Positions 26,801-35,100 of a stretch of DNA of 64,000 bases are shown here, one piece after another. The stretch covers positions 1 to 64,000 of the forward strand of contig DATLXU010000106.1 in assembly GCA_035575515.1 (NCBI GenBank). Direction: 5' to 3'. Positions within the stretch are counted from its first letter, which is position 1. Each line of letters starts with the position of its first letter. Both the position numbers and the translations under genes were made by a program. The DNA is from DATLXU01 sp035575515. Lineage in GTDB: Bacteria; Acidobacteriota; Blastocatellia; UBA7656. Under the pieces are notes generated by a model. The model was not told the DNA's origin, made no database searches, and was given only the letters and a program-made list of their open reading frames with translations.

Positions 26801-27003
26801 TTCGAGCGCGAGAAGTTGAACAGCCAGAACTCGCCTTTGATCGCCTTGATGCCCGCGTGAGTTCGGGAGACAGCGCGGTGGTTGAGAACCAGATCGTTGC
26901 TGATCAATCGCCCGATTGTTAAACCCTCGCTCTCAATGACTATATCGTCGACGGCGCTGTCGCTGTCTTTTCGCTTAATGATGAACCGATTCATCCCCGC
27001 CAT
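23818..27003 (-). CDS. FHA - heptaheme cytochrome c - ferredoxin - permuted flavoprotein fusion
   Basis: This 1061-residue membrane protein joins a sensor to an electron chain. FHA domain 5-100 (IGRLISND, VSRTHA, SRSNGTYL); transmembrane helix 224-244; seven CxxCH heme sites at 279-471; second helix 549-572; ferredoxin cysteines 619-629 (CIGCHACVEACP) and 649-666; then a thioredoxin-reductase-like flavoprotein with FAD loop GVGPAG (741-746) and NAD(P) loop GAGNSA (944-949). A CPRCG/CKQCG zinc ribbon (891-908) sits between the two nucleotide domains. The helices place the hemes in the periplasm, and FHA, ferredoxin and flavin in the cytoplasm. The GDV segment GIYLIGDVSG (693-702), normally last in such reductases, comes before the FAD loop. 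It likely moves electrons between NAD(P)H or ferredoxin and periplasmic hemes. It starts 13 bp after the cNMP/FeS gene. Confidence 0.85.
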   Translation of the reverse strand: MAGMNRFIIKRKDSDSAVDDIVIESEGLTIGRLISNDLVLNHRAVSRTHAGIKAIKGEFWLFNFSRSNGTYLNNELVEKTPLADGDVIQIGPFVLVVHYAFDSLAIIVERQLQVQAVEGAVTMPVAGTSEEDIATVMMRKPPLPGTQTITPGGSSRLQGTGVLSGVLSEPDEQALEIFWKNRKREAGKIAARTPLHPRGERKFGKAQFNWRPTLDLRRVWRKSYFWIGAVIVALGSVAAYLIYESAYSPGPISSAHAGVFQSDSLLTRNIANQSNSASCSNCHGVTQGMQDKCISCHVTKPTEKQRISFVPTIYASHEREGIVCSSCHTEHQGADIRAGLVSYNLCSNCHNGVYKIKTGERAGSLLPIPHGGTVGYPVENGKWTWKLTSDYIKRKGWPDRWATYEPKDQFHAVHDKDRLNGRISCGDCHTKGRSGDADWRNSPRAECAKCHGVTTDLAGTQGLQANCNTCHLQHGQPQDLAQAVAAATAENKDLKTLLDTRNAPPSGETARFATASANLFPASGAAEVLRQNKDLLDPKSISSVGAVPWYGWVGLAAALPFVGLAVMAVGTARRRKYLKAASAKVKPTTEYVITGSLDLDKLIAEAPPYPRPVIDPVLCIGCHACVEACPHDVLAIVNGISTPIAPDQCMEDTGCTVECPTSPKACIVINTNKKIPARKVPVRDKRFKTNVEGIYLIGDVSGVPLIKNAINEGGQVMDYIIEDLRSEGSNSKAEYDVAIIGVGPAGLSAAVIAKQLGLRYIAIEQDKLVSTIANYPAGKYVFFKPDTVEAKGGIPLPGVGDKKETMIQSWMLTMKSRGVTVNEEERCAAIKRENGCFRIQTEKGKTKEQAEYTARKVILAIGNRGAPMLLRVPGEDLKIRVQPEPAVAKHCPRCGTQSQPTTRFCKQCGTPLPVKTQPPFDDPKVKYKLSDPDDFVGKKCIVVGAGNSAIEAAVDLTGFKREGDSFTFTRTNEVTLVIRSDFKGDLKLGNKMNVYDCIDAGKIKVYFRTEIKEITPNEVILMDVRSKEERARIPNDYVFAMIGGEKPTKFLESIGVKIGEG

Positions 27004-27016
27004 AATTCATCACCCT

Positions 27017-29449
27017 TTAGCGCGAAGCGTAATAGATAACCTGAATGATGTGAACTATCATCAGCGCAAGCATGAGCGCCGTCGTCGCAACGTGCGGCGG
27101 CAGCCACAGCTTCAACGAGCGATGCAGGTAGACGAGCGCGTCAACGCGCCGGAGCGTCGCCGCTGACTCCACAGCTCGCTCTAGCTTCTTACGGTCTTTT
27201 TCTTCTCTCAACCCTCTCGTGTACTGCTCAAATTCTTTTCGCGCCGATTCGAGCATCTGATCGAGGTTCTCGCGCCTGATGTATTGCCTGAGCAGATAAC
27301 CGAACGTCATGAAGCGCGGCACGACTTTATTTATCACGATTGAGCGAATCGGCTCAGGCGATGAGCTTGCGATGTCGGCAATGTCGTTCTGCAACTCTTC
27401 GCGCCGCTGCTTCAAATCGTCAATCAGAAGCGGCGCGCCCTCCAGCCCCGTCAGCGTTCGCGGCACGATGAAGTACAGCGCGACTCCGAGCAGTCCCGTG
27501 AAGATCACCGCGTCGAAGCTTATCATCAGCGCAGTCGTAAGCAATCCGCCTGAGCGAGTCCCGCCGTGCAGCAGCAGCATTATTCCAGCGATGATTCCGA
27601 AATAAGAATGTATGAGCAGCCAGTAGCGCAACGGTCCCGCGCGCTTGCGATAAATCTGACGCCTCACCGGATAGGTCATCACGACGAATATGCCCGCAAG
27701 CCCGACAAGCCCCGTTATCCATCGCATATTGAGAAAGCTCACCAACCGCTCGCCCAGCCCGTACCTGCTCAATCCCCAAATCGTTCCGGCGGTGAGCAGC
27801 ACCGTGAGCAGTATTCCCAGTATATGAAGCGCGCGGCGCGGCGGGTCCGAACGGTGGATGTTGCGCCCGGTAGCGTGCGTCTGGTCGAGCATCATCAACC
27901 CTTCAATCGCGCCGATCTCGGTGAAGTACTGTCGCGGGTTGATGCGCGCGAGCGCGCCCGTCGGGCAATTCTCTTCGCAACTGTACGCCTGACCTTTGCT
28001 CCCTTCGGGGTTTATCGTCGTGTTGTTGCAGAGGTTGCATTTGACCGCAACGAGGTCCTCGGTCGTGTCAACAGCCGGAGGCAGCGAGTCGGGCGCGAGC
28101 CTCAGCAAATCTTTTATCTTCGCCGCGAGTCCGCTACTGATGGCTGATTTGTCGGGCTTGCGCGGAATCATCGAGATCGCGTTATAAGGGCACTGCGTCG
28201 CGCAATCGCCGCAGCCGATGCAGGTCTTCGGATCAATATCAATCTGCCCGCGCGCGAAACGTCCAATCGCGCCTGTGGGGCAGCCGGTCAGACACTCAGG
28301 CTCTTCGCAATGCATGCAGACGGCGGGCGCGAGCACGCTTTGAATGGCTCGCGGGCGCGGCTTTTCGAGCCGCGTGACGTGGATGCCGCGACGCAGGAGC
28401 CGCGACTGGCCGTGAGTCTTGTGACACGCGAGCGAGCAGTTGCCGCAGCGCACGCACAAATCCATGTCCATCACGAGCAGGTTCGTCGCGTCAACAAGGC
28501 CCGTATCAATGATGGCGCGCTGCGATGAAAGCATCATCTCGCGCACGCGGGGCTTCGGACTCACGAGCGACCCGATGGGCGGCGGCGCAAATCGCGAAAG
28601 CTCGCGCGCAAGAGCTTCTCTGAGCGCGATGTTTTTCCGCAGCCTGCGTATGGAAATCTCAAGCACCTCGGTGCGGCTCATGACGGTGGCAGAATAAGGC
28701 CACCGGCCGTCTTTAAGAATGCCTTCGACGCCAAACGTGTAGCCTTTGCCGATGAAGTCTTCCGTGCGATTCGGATTAGACGGCTGCAATCGCCGCAGCC
28801 ATCCTTCTTTGACAATATAGACGCGATCAATCTTTGCCCCTTCGCGAAACAGCAGGTGATTCTTTGAAAATGCGCGGAAGGTTGCAATCGGCACAAGCTC
28901 TTTAATCAATTCGGGCGGGAGATTAATAACCGCCTTGATGTCTTCGATGGCGGCGTCGCGCGCGTGATCGCGATAAACCCTATCGAGCGCGTCGCCGAAA
29001 TCTTTGAGCTTGCGAAGCAGTCTGAGCGCGGGCCGCTGGATTTCAAGCACCTGCGCCGAAGCGTTTGCCGGGGCCTTGATGGTCGCGCTGCGCGGCTGAC
29101 CGGCGAGCACGCTCATCTCGCCGAAGTGCGTGCCCGGCTCGATCTCTGCCACCTTCACCTGGCGGCCATCAGGCGTTTTGACGAGCACGTCGAAGCGCCC
29201 CTGGGTCACGACGAAGAAGGTGTTGCCTCCCCACTCGCCTTCGTTCATCACAACTTCGTTCGGCTCGTAAGTCAGCAGCCGCACGTAAGGGCCGACCTTC
29301 TTGCCATTGTAGTTGCGCCCGTAAACCGTGACTTCTAAATCAAGCTCATGATCAAAGTGCCCATCGTGCGTCGAAAGAAGCTCCTTCAGCGAAGGGATGT
29401 CCCTGATGGCATTAAGCACTTCACGGCGACTCTTATTTTCTCGCGGCAT
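27017..29449 (-). CDS. cNMP-binding, four-[4Fe-4S], diheme cytochrome b membrane protein
   Basis: The 810-residue protein combines sensing and membrane electron transfer. cNMP domain 1 (about 55-150) has an intact cassette HFGEMSVLAGQPRSATI with Arg120. Domain 2 (about 185-285) reads FGVEGILKDGRWPYSAT and lacks the arginine. Residues 332-495 hold four cysteine clusters (CVRCGNCSLAC, CMHCEEPECLTGC, CIGCGDCATQC, CNLC with CEENC), as in DmsB/HybA-type subunits. Five helices follow (about 541-561, 577-595, 608-628, 640-662, 783-807). His614/His628 and His786/His800 form two pairs 14 residues apart, the pattern of transmembrane diheme cytochromes b. A helical, charged stretch (675-765) separates the last two helices. 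It is probably an inner-membrane relay gated by cyclic nucleotide. Confidence 0.85.
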   Translation of the reverse strand: MPRENKSRREVLNAIRDIPSLKELLSTHDGHFDHELDLEVTVYGRNYNGKKVGPYVRLLTYEPNEVVMNEGEWGGNTFFVVTQGRFDVLVKTPDGRQVKVAEIEPGTHFGEMSVLAGQPRSATIKAPANASAQVLEIQRPALRLLRKLKDFGDALDRVYRDHARDAAIEDIKAVINLPPELIKELVPIATFRAFSKNHLLFREGAKIDRVYIVKEGWLRRLQPSNPNRTEDFIGKGYTFGVEGILKDGRWPYSATVMSRTEVLEISIRRLRKNIALREALARELSRFAPPPIGSLVSPKPRVREMMLSSQRAIIDTGLVDATNLLVMDMDLCVRCGNCSLACHKTHGQSRLLRRGIHVTRLEKPRPRAIQSVLAPAVCMHCEEPECLTGCPTGAIGRFARGQIDIDPKTCIGCGDCATQCPYNAISMIPRKPDKSAISSGLAAKIKDLLRLAPDSLPPAVDTTEDLVAVKCNLCNNTTINPEGSKGQAYSCEENCPTGALARINPRQYFTEIGAIEGLMMLDQTHATGRNIHRSDPPRRALHILGILLTVLLTAGTIWGLSRYGLGERLVSFLNMRWITGLVGLAGIFVVMTYPVRRQIYRKRAGPLRYWLLIHSYFGIIAGIMLLLHGGTRSGGLLTTALMISFDAVIFTGLLGVALYFIVPRTLTGLEGAPLLIDDLKQRREELQNDIADIASSSPEPIRSIVINKVVPRFMTFGYLLRQYIRRENLDQMLESARKEFEQYTRGLREEKDRKKLERAVESAATLRRVDALVYLHRSLKLWLPPHVATTALMLALMIVHIIQVIYYASR

Positions 29450-29552
29450 AAGTAAGCACCTTGTGATCGTCGAATCCTGATAGGCTGATACTCGATATAA
29501 GCCTCCGAGGTTGTTAAGGACAGTACATCAGGATTGCAGGCTCAGTCAATGC

Positions 29553-29627
29553 GATGACGAACGATGAATGATGAAGAAGAACATAGAACATCTGCGGCGA
29601 CCAATCCTTCTTCTACATTCAATCATC
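29553..29627. repeat. heptamer-armed inverted repeat (unit GATGAAT)
   Basis: Left arm 29553-29584 contains ACGAACG, ATGAATG, ATGAAGA-type words; right arm 29604-29627 contains their inverse (CTTCTTC, TACATTC, AATCATC). It lies inside the cytochrome cluster between the nine-heme lipoprotein and the cNMP/FeS gene, and may set apart two transcripts. Confidence 0.6.
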
Positions 29628-30539
29628 CTAGAACGGGCTAGACGAGATATGGCACTTGAAGCAGTTAGGCTCTTTCGCCTGAACGTGACAGGTCCAGCAG
29701 GTTGAGTGATGGCGCTGCCCCCTTGAAACATTGATCTCTAAAATGTCGGAGCGCATCTCTTCCTTTGGAACGTCAATAGTTTGATGGCAGCGGCTGCATT
29801 CGGCCTTCTTGATGTGCGGGCCGTGTTTGAAATTATAAAGAGTGAGAGCCGTGCCCGGTCCCGTCTGATACGCCACGGCCTGAGCCTTCGGCGTGTGGCA
29901 CACGTCGCAGGCGCTAAACTTTCCGCCCGCTTCGTGCGCATGGCAACCGAAACAGTTCGGATGCTTTGGAAAGCTCGCCTGAATGCCTGCGCCCTCAAAT
30001 TTGTGGCAATCATCGCACTTTGGTAACCCCTGCGCGCTCTGATCCTTCATCTTCTGTGGGTCCATGTGGTCCTTGTGCGAGAACTTCTTTATGCCGAACT
30101 GGTCGAGCCGCGTCGGGAATTTAATTACAGTGCCCGTCTGATCAACTGGGGTCGTATGGCAGACTTCGCACATCTTGCTCGCGGGGTTAGTAAAATCTTT
30201 CTGGTGGCACTCTTTGCATGCCTTGTGACCTGGCCCGTGTTTGTTGAAATCGAACGTCGTAGCATTATCGGGCCGCTGATGGCAGAACATGCAATCTTTG
30301 GTTTTAGTCTGATGCTCAGGCCGGTTGTGATCGAATGGCGACTGCCGCTCGATGACTTTCGAATCAACAATGTTGAAAGGCGACTCTGCGGTCTGCGTGT
30401 CAGTCGCAGCGGGACCAGCGTCTTGCGCGGCGCGGTTAAGGTTTTGCTTCGTGCTGCGACAGGCGACGGGACCGACAAGCAGAGCCAACGCTGCTATCAG
30501 CACAAACAGCTTAATCTTTTTTGCAGTCTCGTTTCTCAT
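29628..30539 (-). CDS. nine-heme c-type cytochrome lipoprotein
   Basis: The 303-residue protein has an N-terminal signal with lipobox GPVAC (Cys27) and nine CxxCH heme sites: CMFCH, CKECH, CEVCH, CDDCH, CFGCH, CDVCH, CSRCH, CWTCH and CFKCH. Many separate histidines (FNKHGPGHKAC, KKFSHKDH, FKHGPHIKK) can serve as distal ligands, as in class III and NrfH-like multihemes. It is likely anchored in the periplasm, passing electrons between the membrane proteins encoded downstream and the other cytochromes. It begins 13 bp after the stop of the eight-heme gene. Redox partner and direction cannot be read from sequence. Confidence 0.88.
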   Translation of the reverse strand: MRNETAKKIKLFVLIAALALLVGPVACRSTKQNLNRAAQDAGPAATDTQTAESPFNIVDSKVIERQSPFDHNRPEHQTKTKDCMFCHQRPDNATTFDFNKHGPGHKACKECHQKDFTNPASKMCEVCHTTPVDQTGTVIKFPTRLDQFGIKKFSHKDHMDPQKMKDQSAQGLPKCDDCHKFEGAGIQASFPKHPNCFGCHAHEAGGKFSACDVCHTPKAQAVAYQTGPGTALTLYNFKHGPHIKKAECSRCHQTIDVPKEEMRSDILEINVSRGQRHHSTCWTCHVQAKEPNCFKCHISSSPF

Positions 30540-30552
30540 CAGCCGCAGTCTC

Positions 30553-31563
30553 TCAATCGGCGCGGAGCTTGTTTCTAATATCGTCGCTCAGGCGTGCGGG
30601 CAGTCCCGGCTTTCTGTCTATGTGGCAGCGGTCGCAATAACCGACCTTCGGCAATCCGACATCAGCCAACTGCTTCGCCCGATCAACCGGCTCGTGACAC
30701 TCGACGCACAAACGATCAGGCGCAGTCGAGAGCGGAAACTCGCTCTTCTTCTTCGGGCGAATGTCAATGTCGTGGTCTTCGTGCCTGAACCCCTTGATGC
30801 TCATGAACAGATGGTGGAACGCAAGGCCGGGATTTGTGTCTTTCAACTTGTGACACACGCCGCAGTCGTTTTCGTAAGGAAACTTTTCAGCAGCAACTCT
30901 ACGCTGTGCAGGCGCAGGGCCGCCGTGACAGACAAAGCACGACGGATGGTCCTTTTGCGTCTGCATATCAATCTTGCCTTCGGAAACGCGCCTGAGCGGC
31001 GAGTGGCAATCTGTGCAGCGAACTATCTCGCCCGTCCTGAACTGCGAGCCGTACCCCGTTGACATCGGCACTACGCGCACGAATGCGGGCACGGCCAAAC
31101 GGTTGCGCGTTCCCTCTTCATAGAAATGGGCTTCGTGCGAAAACTGGTCGAAGAAATCAGACGTCGCAGGTTTAAGCACGCCCGGACGAAGAGCTTTGTC
31201 TCCGCCCGTGATTCGCCTCGGCTCGTGGCACACGCCGCAGAAGCGGCTCGTCCCGCCCAGCGCTATTTTGAAAAACTCCTGCGCGAAGTTGTGACAGCCT
31301 ATACACGAAGCGTGCGGGAAATTCTTCGCCATCGGCTGATCCGATCTTTCGGTTTTTGTTGCGAGGTGACACCGAGCGCATGGAATCTCGCGGTGCTTTT
31401 TCTGATCGTGCGGAAAATTCGGTCGCGCGTCGCGGCCCGTTTGCTGCGTGATGACAAACGCGGGTGAGCTATCTGCAAGCGAGGGCGCGCCCCCAGCCCA
31501 CGCAAGCGCCGCAAGCAGGCACGCCACAGCGAGCATTGATTTTTTGATCGTCCCGCTCGTCAA
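30553..31563 (-). CDS. exported eight-heme c-type cytochrome
   Basis: From a TTG at 31563 (after CGGAGG, one base past the upstream stop) the protein has 336 residues: a signal peptide (MLAVACLLAALAWAGG within the first 30 residues) and eight CxxCH sites (CARCH, CIGCH, CGVCH, CTDCH, CFVCH, CGVCH, CVECH, CDRCH). Free histidines in NFPHDQKKHREIP, QFSHEAHFYEE and FRHEDHDID are likely distal ligands. An ATG at 31536 would also keep the signal; a longer frame to 31638 would overlap the preceding gene by 74 bp and is less likely. No catalytic site of a known reductase (such as CxxCK) is visible, so an electron-transfer role is more likely than a terminal reductase. Confidence 0.85.
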   Translation of the reverse strand: MTSGTIKKSMLAVACLLAALAWAGGAPSLADSSPAFVITQQTGRDARPNFPHDQKKHREIPCARCHLATKTERSDQPMAKNFPHASCIGCHNFAQEFFKIALGGTSRFCGVCHEPRRITGGDKALRPGVLKPATSDFFDQFSHEAHFYEEGTRNRLAVPAFVRVVPMSTGYGSQFRTGEIVRCTDCHSPLRRVSEGKIDMQTQKDHPSCFVCHGGPAPAQRRVAAEKFPYENDCGVCHKLKDTNPGLAFHHLFMSIKGFRHEDHDIDIRPKKKSEFPLSTAPDRLCVECHEPVDRAKQLADVGLPKVGYCDRCHIDRKPGLPARLSDDIRNKLRAD

Positions 31564-31564
31564 A

Positions 31565-32092
31565 TCATCCTCCGAATTTTGGCGCGTGGCACTCGCTGCA
31601 AGCCACTGGCGCTTTGCACTTGCTCTTTCCCTGTTCATTCGACGCGCGATGGCATCCGATGCACAATTCGTGATACGCGCGCTCGCGCCACATCTCGTCG
31701 CCTTCGGTGTTTCGAGGATTCTCTTTCAGCCCTAGCGCATTCTCGCCTCTGAAGCCTTCGCCCCGATGGCAGACCGTGCATTTATCGAGAATCGGCGTCC
31801 CCGTATTTTCATCTCTCTTGTGATGACAGCCGATGCATTCGGCTCCCTTCATTCCTTCCTGATGAGCGAAAGCCGCGTTCGGATTCAAGAATGCCTCGTG
31901 AGTTCGATGGCGAAAACAGACAACGCCGCGACGGCCATTGAGGTCGAGCTTGATGACTTTGTTCGCCGCGTCGTTGCAGACTTCGGGCTGGCTGAGGCAA
32001 TCGCGCTGCGGGGCAGCGGTCTGCGCCATCAAAATAGCAGGCGTCGCCACAGCGACCGCATAGAGTGCGATGATAGCCAGCTTGAATCTCAT
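31565..32092 (-). CDS. exported tetraheme cytochrome, stand-alone copy of a fused domain
   Basis: The 175-residue protein has the signal MRFKLAIIALYAVAVATPA and four heme sites (CIGCHH, CTVCH, CIGCH, CSECH). Its layout (FxHxxHEAFL, then CxxCHH, CxxCH, ELCxGCH, CxxCH) parallels the N-terminal 180 residues of the cytochrome-barrel protein encoded at 36369-38729, including an almost identical signal peptide. It thus looks like a soluble periplasmic version of that domain, able to shuttle electrons to it. It starts 21 bp after the large multiheme gene and ends 1 bp before the next one. Confidence 0.87.
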   Translation of the reverse strand: MRFKLAIIALYAVAVATPAILMAQTAAPQRDCLSQPEVCNDAANKVIKLDLNGRRGVVCFRHRTHEAFLNPNAAFAHQEGMKGAECIGCHHKRDENTGTPILDKCTVCHRGEGFRGENALGLKENPRNTEGDEMWRERAYHELCIGCHRASNEQGKSKCKAPVACSECHAPKFGG

Positions 32093-32113
32093 CGAGTCAC
32101 TTGCTCCGAGTCT

Positions 32114-35100
32114 TTATCTCTTTCCATCTGAGGGCTTGCTTGCAGCCTTGCTTTCGCCTGCGGCCCTTTCGGCTTCGTCCAGAAAGACGATGAACGACTT
32201 TCTATCTTTAATGTCGCCGCCTTTGATTTCGGGAACCGCGAATGGTCGCCCGTCGCGCATGTAAAGCAGTTGCATCTCTTTGAAGTTCAGCGGTCGCGCG
32301 CCGCGCCGCCCGAATACCGTCAACTGATTGCCGCTCTCGTCAACTGCGCGGTCGCGGTCAAGCCCTTCAGACACGGCAAGCGCAGGCTCATGAGTATGAC
32401 GAGTTGCGATTAATTCCGGTTTAGGTCGCGGGCTGAATCCATAATTGCCCGGCGTTTCAGGCGACGTGAGTTGAACGACTCGCAATCCGTTCTTCCCGTC
32501 GGCGATGTAAGCAAACAGACTCACGTTCGTCATCCCAACCTTCACATCGCGCGCGTCATTGATCTCGCCGTTCGCGTTGTACTCCTGATCAATCTTCGCG
32601 TCTTCAGGTTTTTCGATGTCGAGGATGACAAGCCCGCGCTTACCCGCCGCGACGTAAGCGTAGGTGCGAACGAGATAGATGTTGTTTGCTTCCGCAAGAG
32701 CGACAGATTTGACCACGCGCGGCTGCTCAGGGTTGGTCACGTCAACGACCTTCACGCCCTCGGCGTCGCACACGAACGCATAGCGGAATTGAACCTGCAC
32801 GGCCCGCGCACCTTTGATAGCGGGCGCGCCAATCTCCGCCACGACTCGCGGTTGTAAGGGGTTATTTATATCAACCACAACAAGCCCGCGATCACACGTT
32901 ATGTAAGCGTGAGCGCCCGCAATCGTGATATTGTTCGCGCCGTTCAGAATGCCATTCGGGTTGAACGTGACCGCGCGCTTTAGGAAATTATTTTGCGGGT
33001 CGCCGTCGAGAAGCGTCGCGACGCCCGGAAGATTCTTATCGCCGGGCGGGTTGCCGACTACGATCAGCCCTTCGTATTTGTCCGTCACATAGAGAAAAGC
33101 ATAGAGCAGGTGAATCGGCTGATGGTCATCTCGATTGACAGCCTCTTCGTTTTCAGGCCGGTGGATTCGATACTTCTTCTTATCTGCAAGGACGCTGTCG
33201 GGAAGCGATGCCGTCGGGTCTACGGCAACGGTTGCGGGCGATGCCACCGCCGTCGCGTATTTAGTCTTCACGTAGAACCGCTGGCCCATTGGCGAGAACG
33301 GCGCGGTCGTCATTCGCTCTGAAAAACCTTTCTGGTCTATGTTTGCAACGTCGTAGATGCGCAAGCCGCCTGCGCCCGTCGCGGCGTAAAGATATTCGCC
33401 GCGCAGTTGCAGGCTCAAGACTTCTGTCTTATCGCCGCTGAAGGGATTAAGCCCGCGCATTATGTCATTGCCGGGATGCTCGTACGCTTCTTCGAGCGAT
33501 TCGTGACGCTGCTTGTGCTTTTCGTACTCTTCCGGGTAAGCGAGCTTGTGCAGGTAACTGCCGATGACGGCCTGCGGCTCGTCGCGTTCGGTCACAACGA
33601 CAGCTTCAAACCCGCCTTTGCCCAATGCGGTGTAGACGTATCGGCCAAGAAAATTATAGAAGTTCGTCCCCTGCATCAAAGCCATAGCCATCCACGCGTT
33701 GTTGTCGCCTTTTTCCGACAGGTGGCAATCGGTGCAGCCTTTGGTTTCGCGCGTCCGCACAGAATGCGGAAAGTGAGAACTGAACGCGGTTCCGCTGTAG
33801 CCTTCCTGCGAAACGGTCTGCTGCTGCGAGTAAATCCACTCGCGATTTTGATTCTGAGAACTCACGAGGATTGCGCATGCAGAGCGAACAGGCGCGAATC
33901 TGCGGCCCGTGACCGTGCCGTCGCGCCCGAGCAGAAAGACATCATCGCGCAGCGTTTGGAAATTATAAGAAGTCCAGTTGCGCAACTCCTTCTCGCCCTC
34001 GTTGTGGAGCATCGGGCGCTGCTGGTTCGCTTTCATCTTCAGGTGACAGCCGAAACAACTCGGCGTCCACGAGATGTGGCAGGAGTAACACGTCATGCTT
34101 GTGTTGGAGTGCGCCAGCTTCGATTCATCTCCTACGGCAGTTGTTCCCCACGTCTTCCCGTCTTTCCATAGAGTCTTCGCGAGCGCGGCCTTTTCGTTGT
34201 AATCAGTTCTGTTCGGGTCAATGATGTCGGCCACCTGCTTTACGCGCCAGGTCAAAGGCTTGCCATCTTTATCTGTTGCGACTGCCGCGCGCTGCCACAG
34301 GTTGCCGTCTTTATCTTTGAAGAAGCGGTCTTTGCCCGAAGGCAGATAACGATAATCGAGCATTCGATTGCCGCTAGTCGCCGCTTTGTTCACATCTTCT
34401 TCGGAGACCTGATAGGGCGTCGTGAGTCGCGCCGCCTGCGCGCGAATCCACTGAGCCGAAGTGCGCGCCTCGCGCGAGGTCGGGTCTGCGCGTTTTGTCA
34501 CCGTGCCGTGACAATCAACGCAGTCAATCTCAATTGCGTTGCGCACTTCGCCGTAGAGCTTGCCGTCGCCGTGATTGTCCTGTTTGAAGTGACAATCAAC
34601 GCAGTGCATCCCTTTTTCGAGATGAATATCTTTTAAGTGAACCGGCAGCCCTTTGTTCGATTCGCCGTTTTGCGGCCACTCTATCGCGCGGCGCAATTTG
34701 TCTGCATCAACGTTTTCGACTATTTGGCCGTCGCTGTCGAGGTAATTGCCCTTGCGGTCCTGCTTGAAGACATTGCGAAAGACCCAGCCGTGCCCGTTGA
34801 AGTCCGCAAACTGCGTGTGCTTGAGCGTTGGGTTCACGTCATCGCGCAGCGATTTCAAAAAATCCACGCTGCGCCATTTGCCGCGCAGCACGGACTCTTC
34901 AGGGTTGCGCATCAGCAGCGCCTGTTCTTCTGCGGGCGCAGGCGGTTTCCACTTCGGGTCGTTCTTGATCTCATCGAGCGTGGGATACATCTTTTCGCCA
35001 TCGGTTTCGAGGTCCCACCACGTCGTGCCGTAGTAGCTCATAAGCACCAACGTGCCCGGATGCATGTGGCAGACGACGCACTGGCTCGATGGAATGGCGC

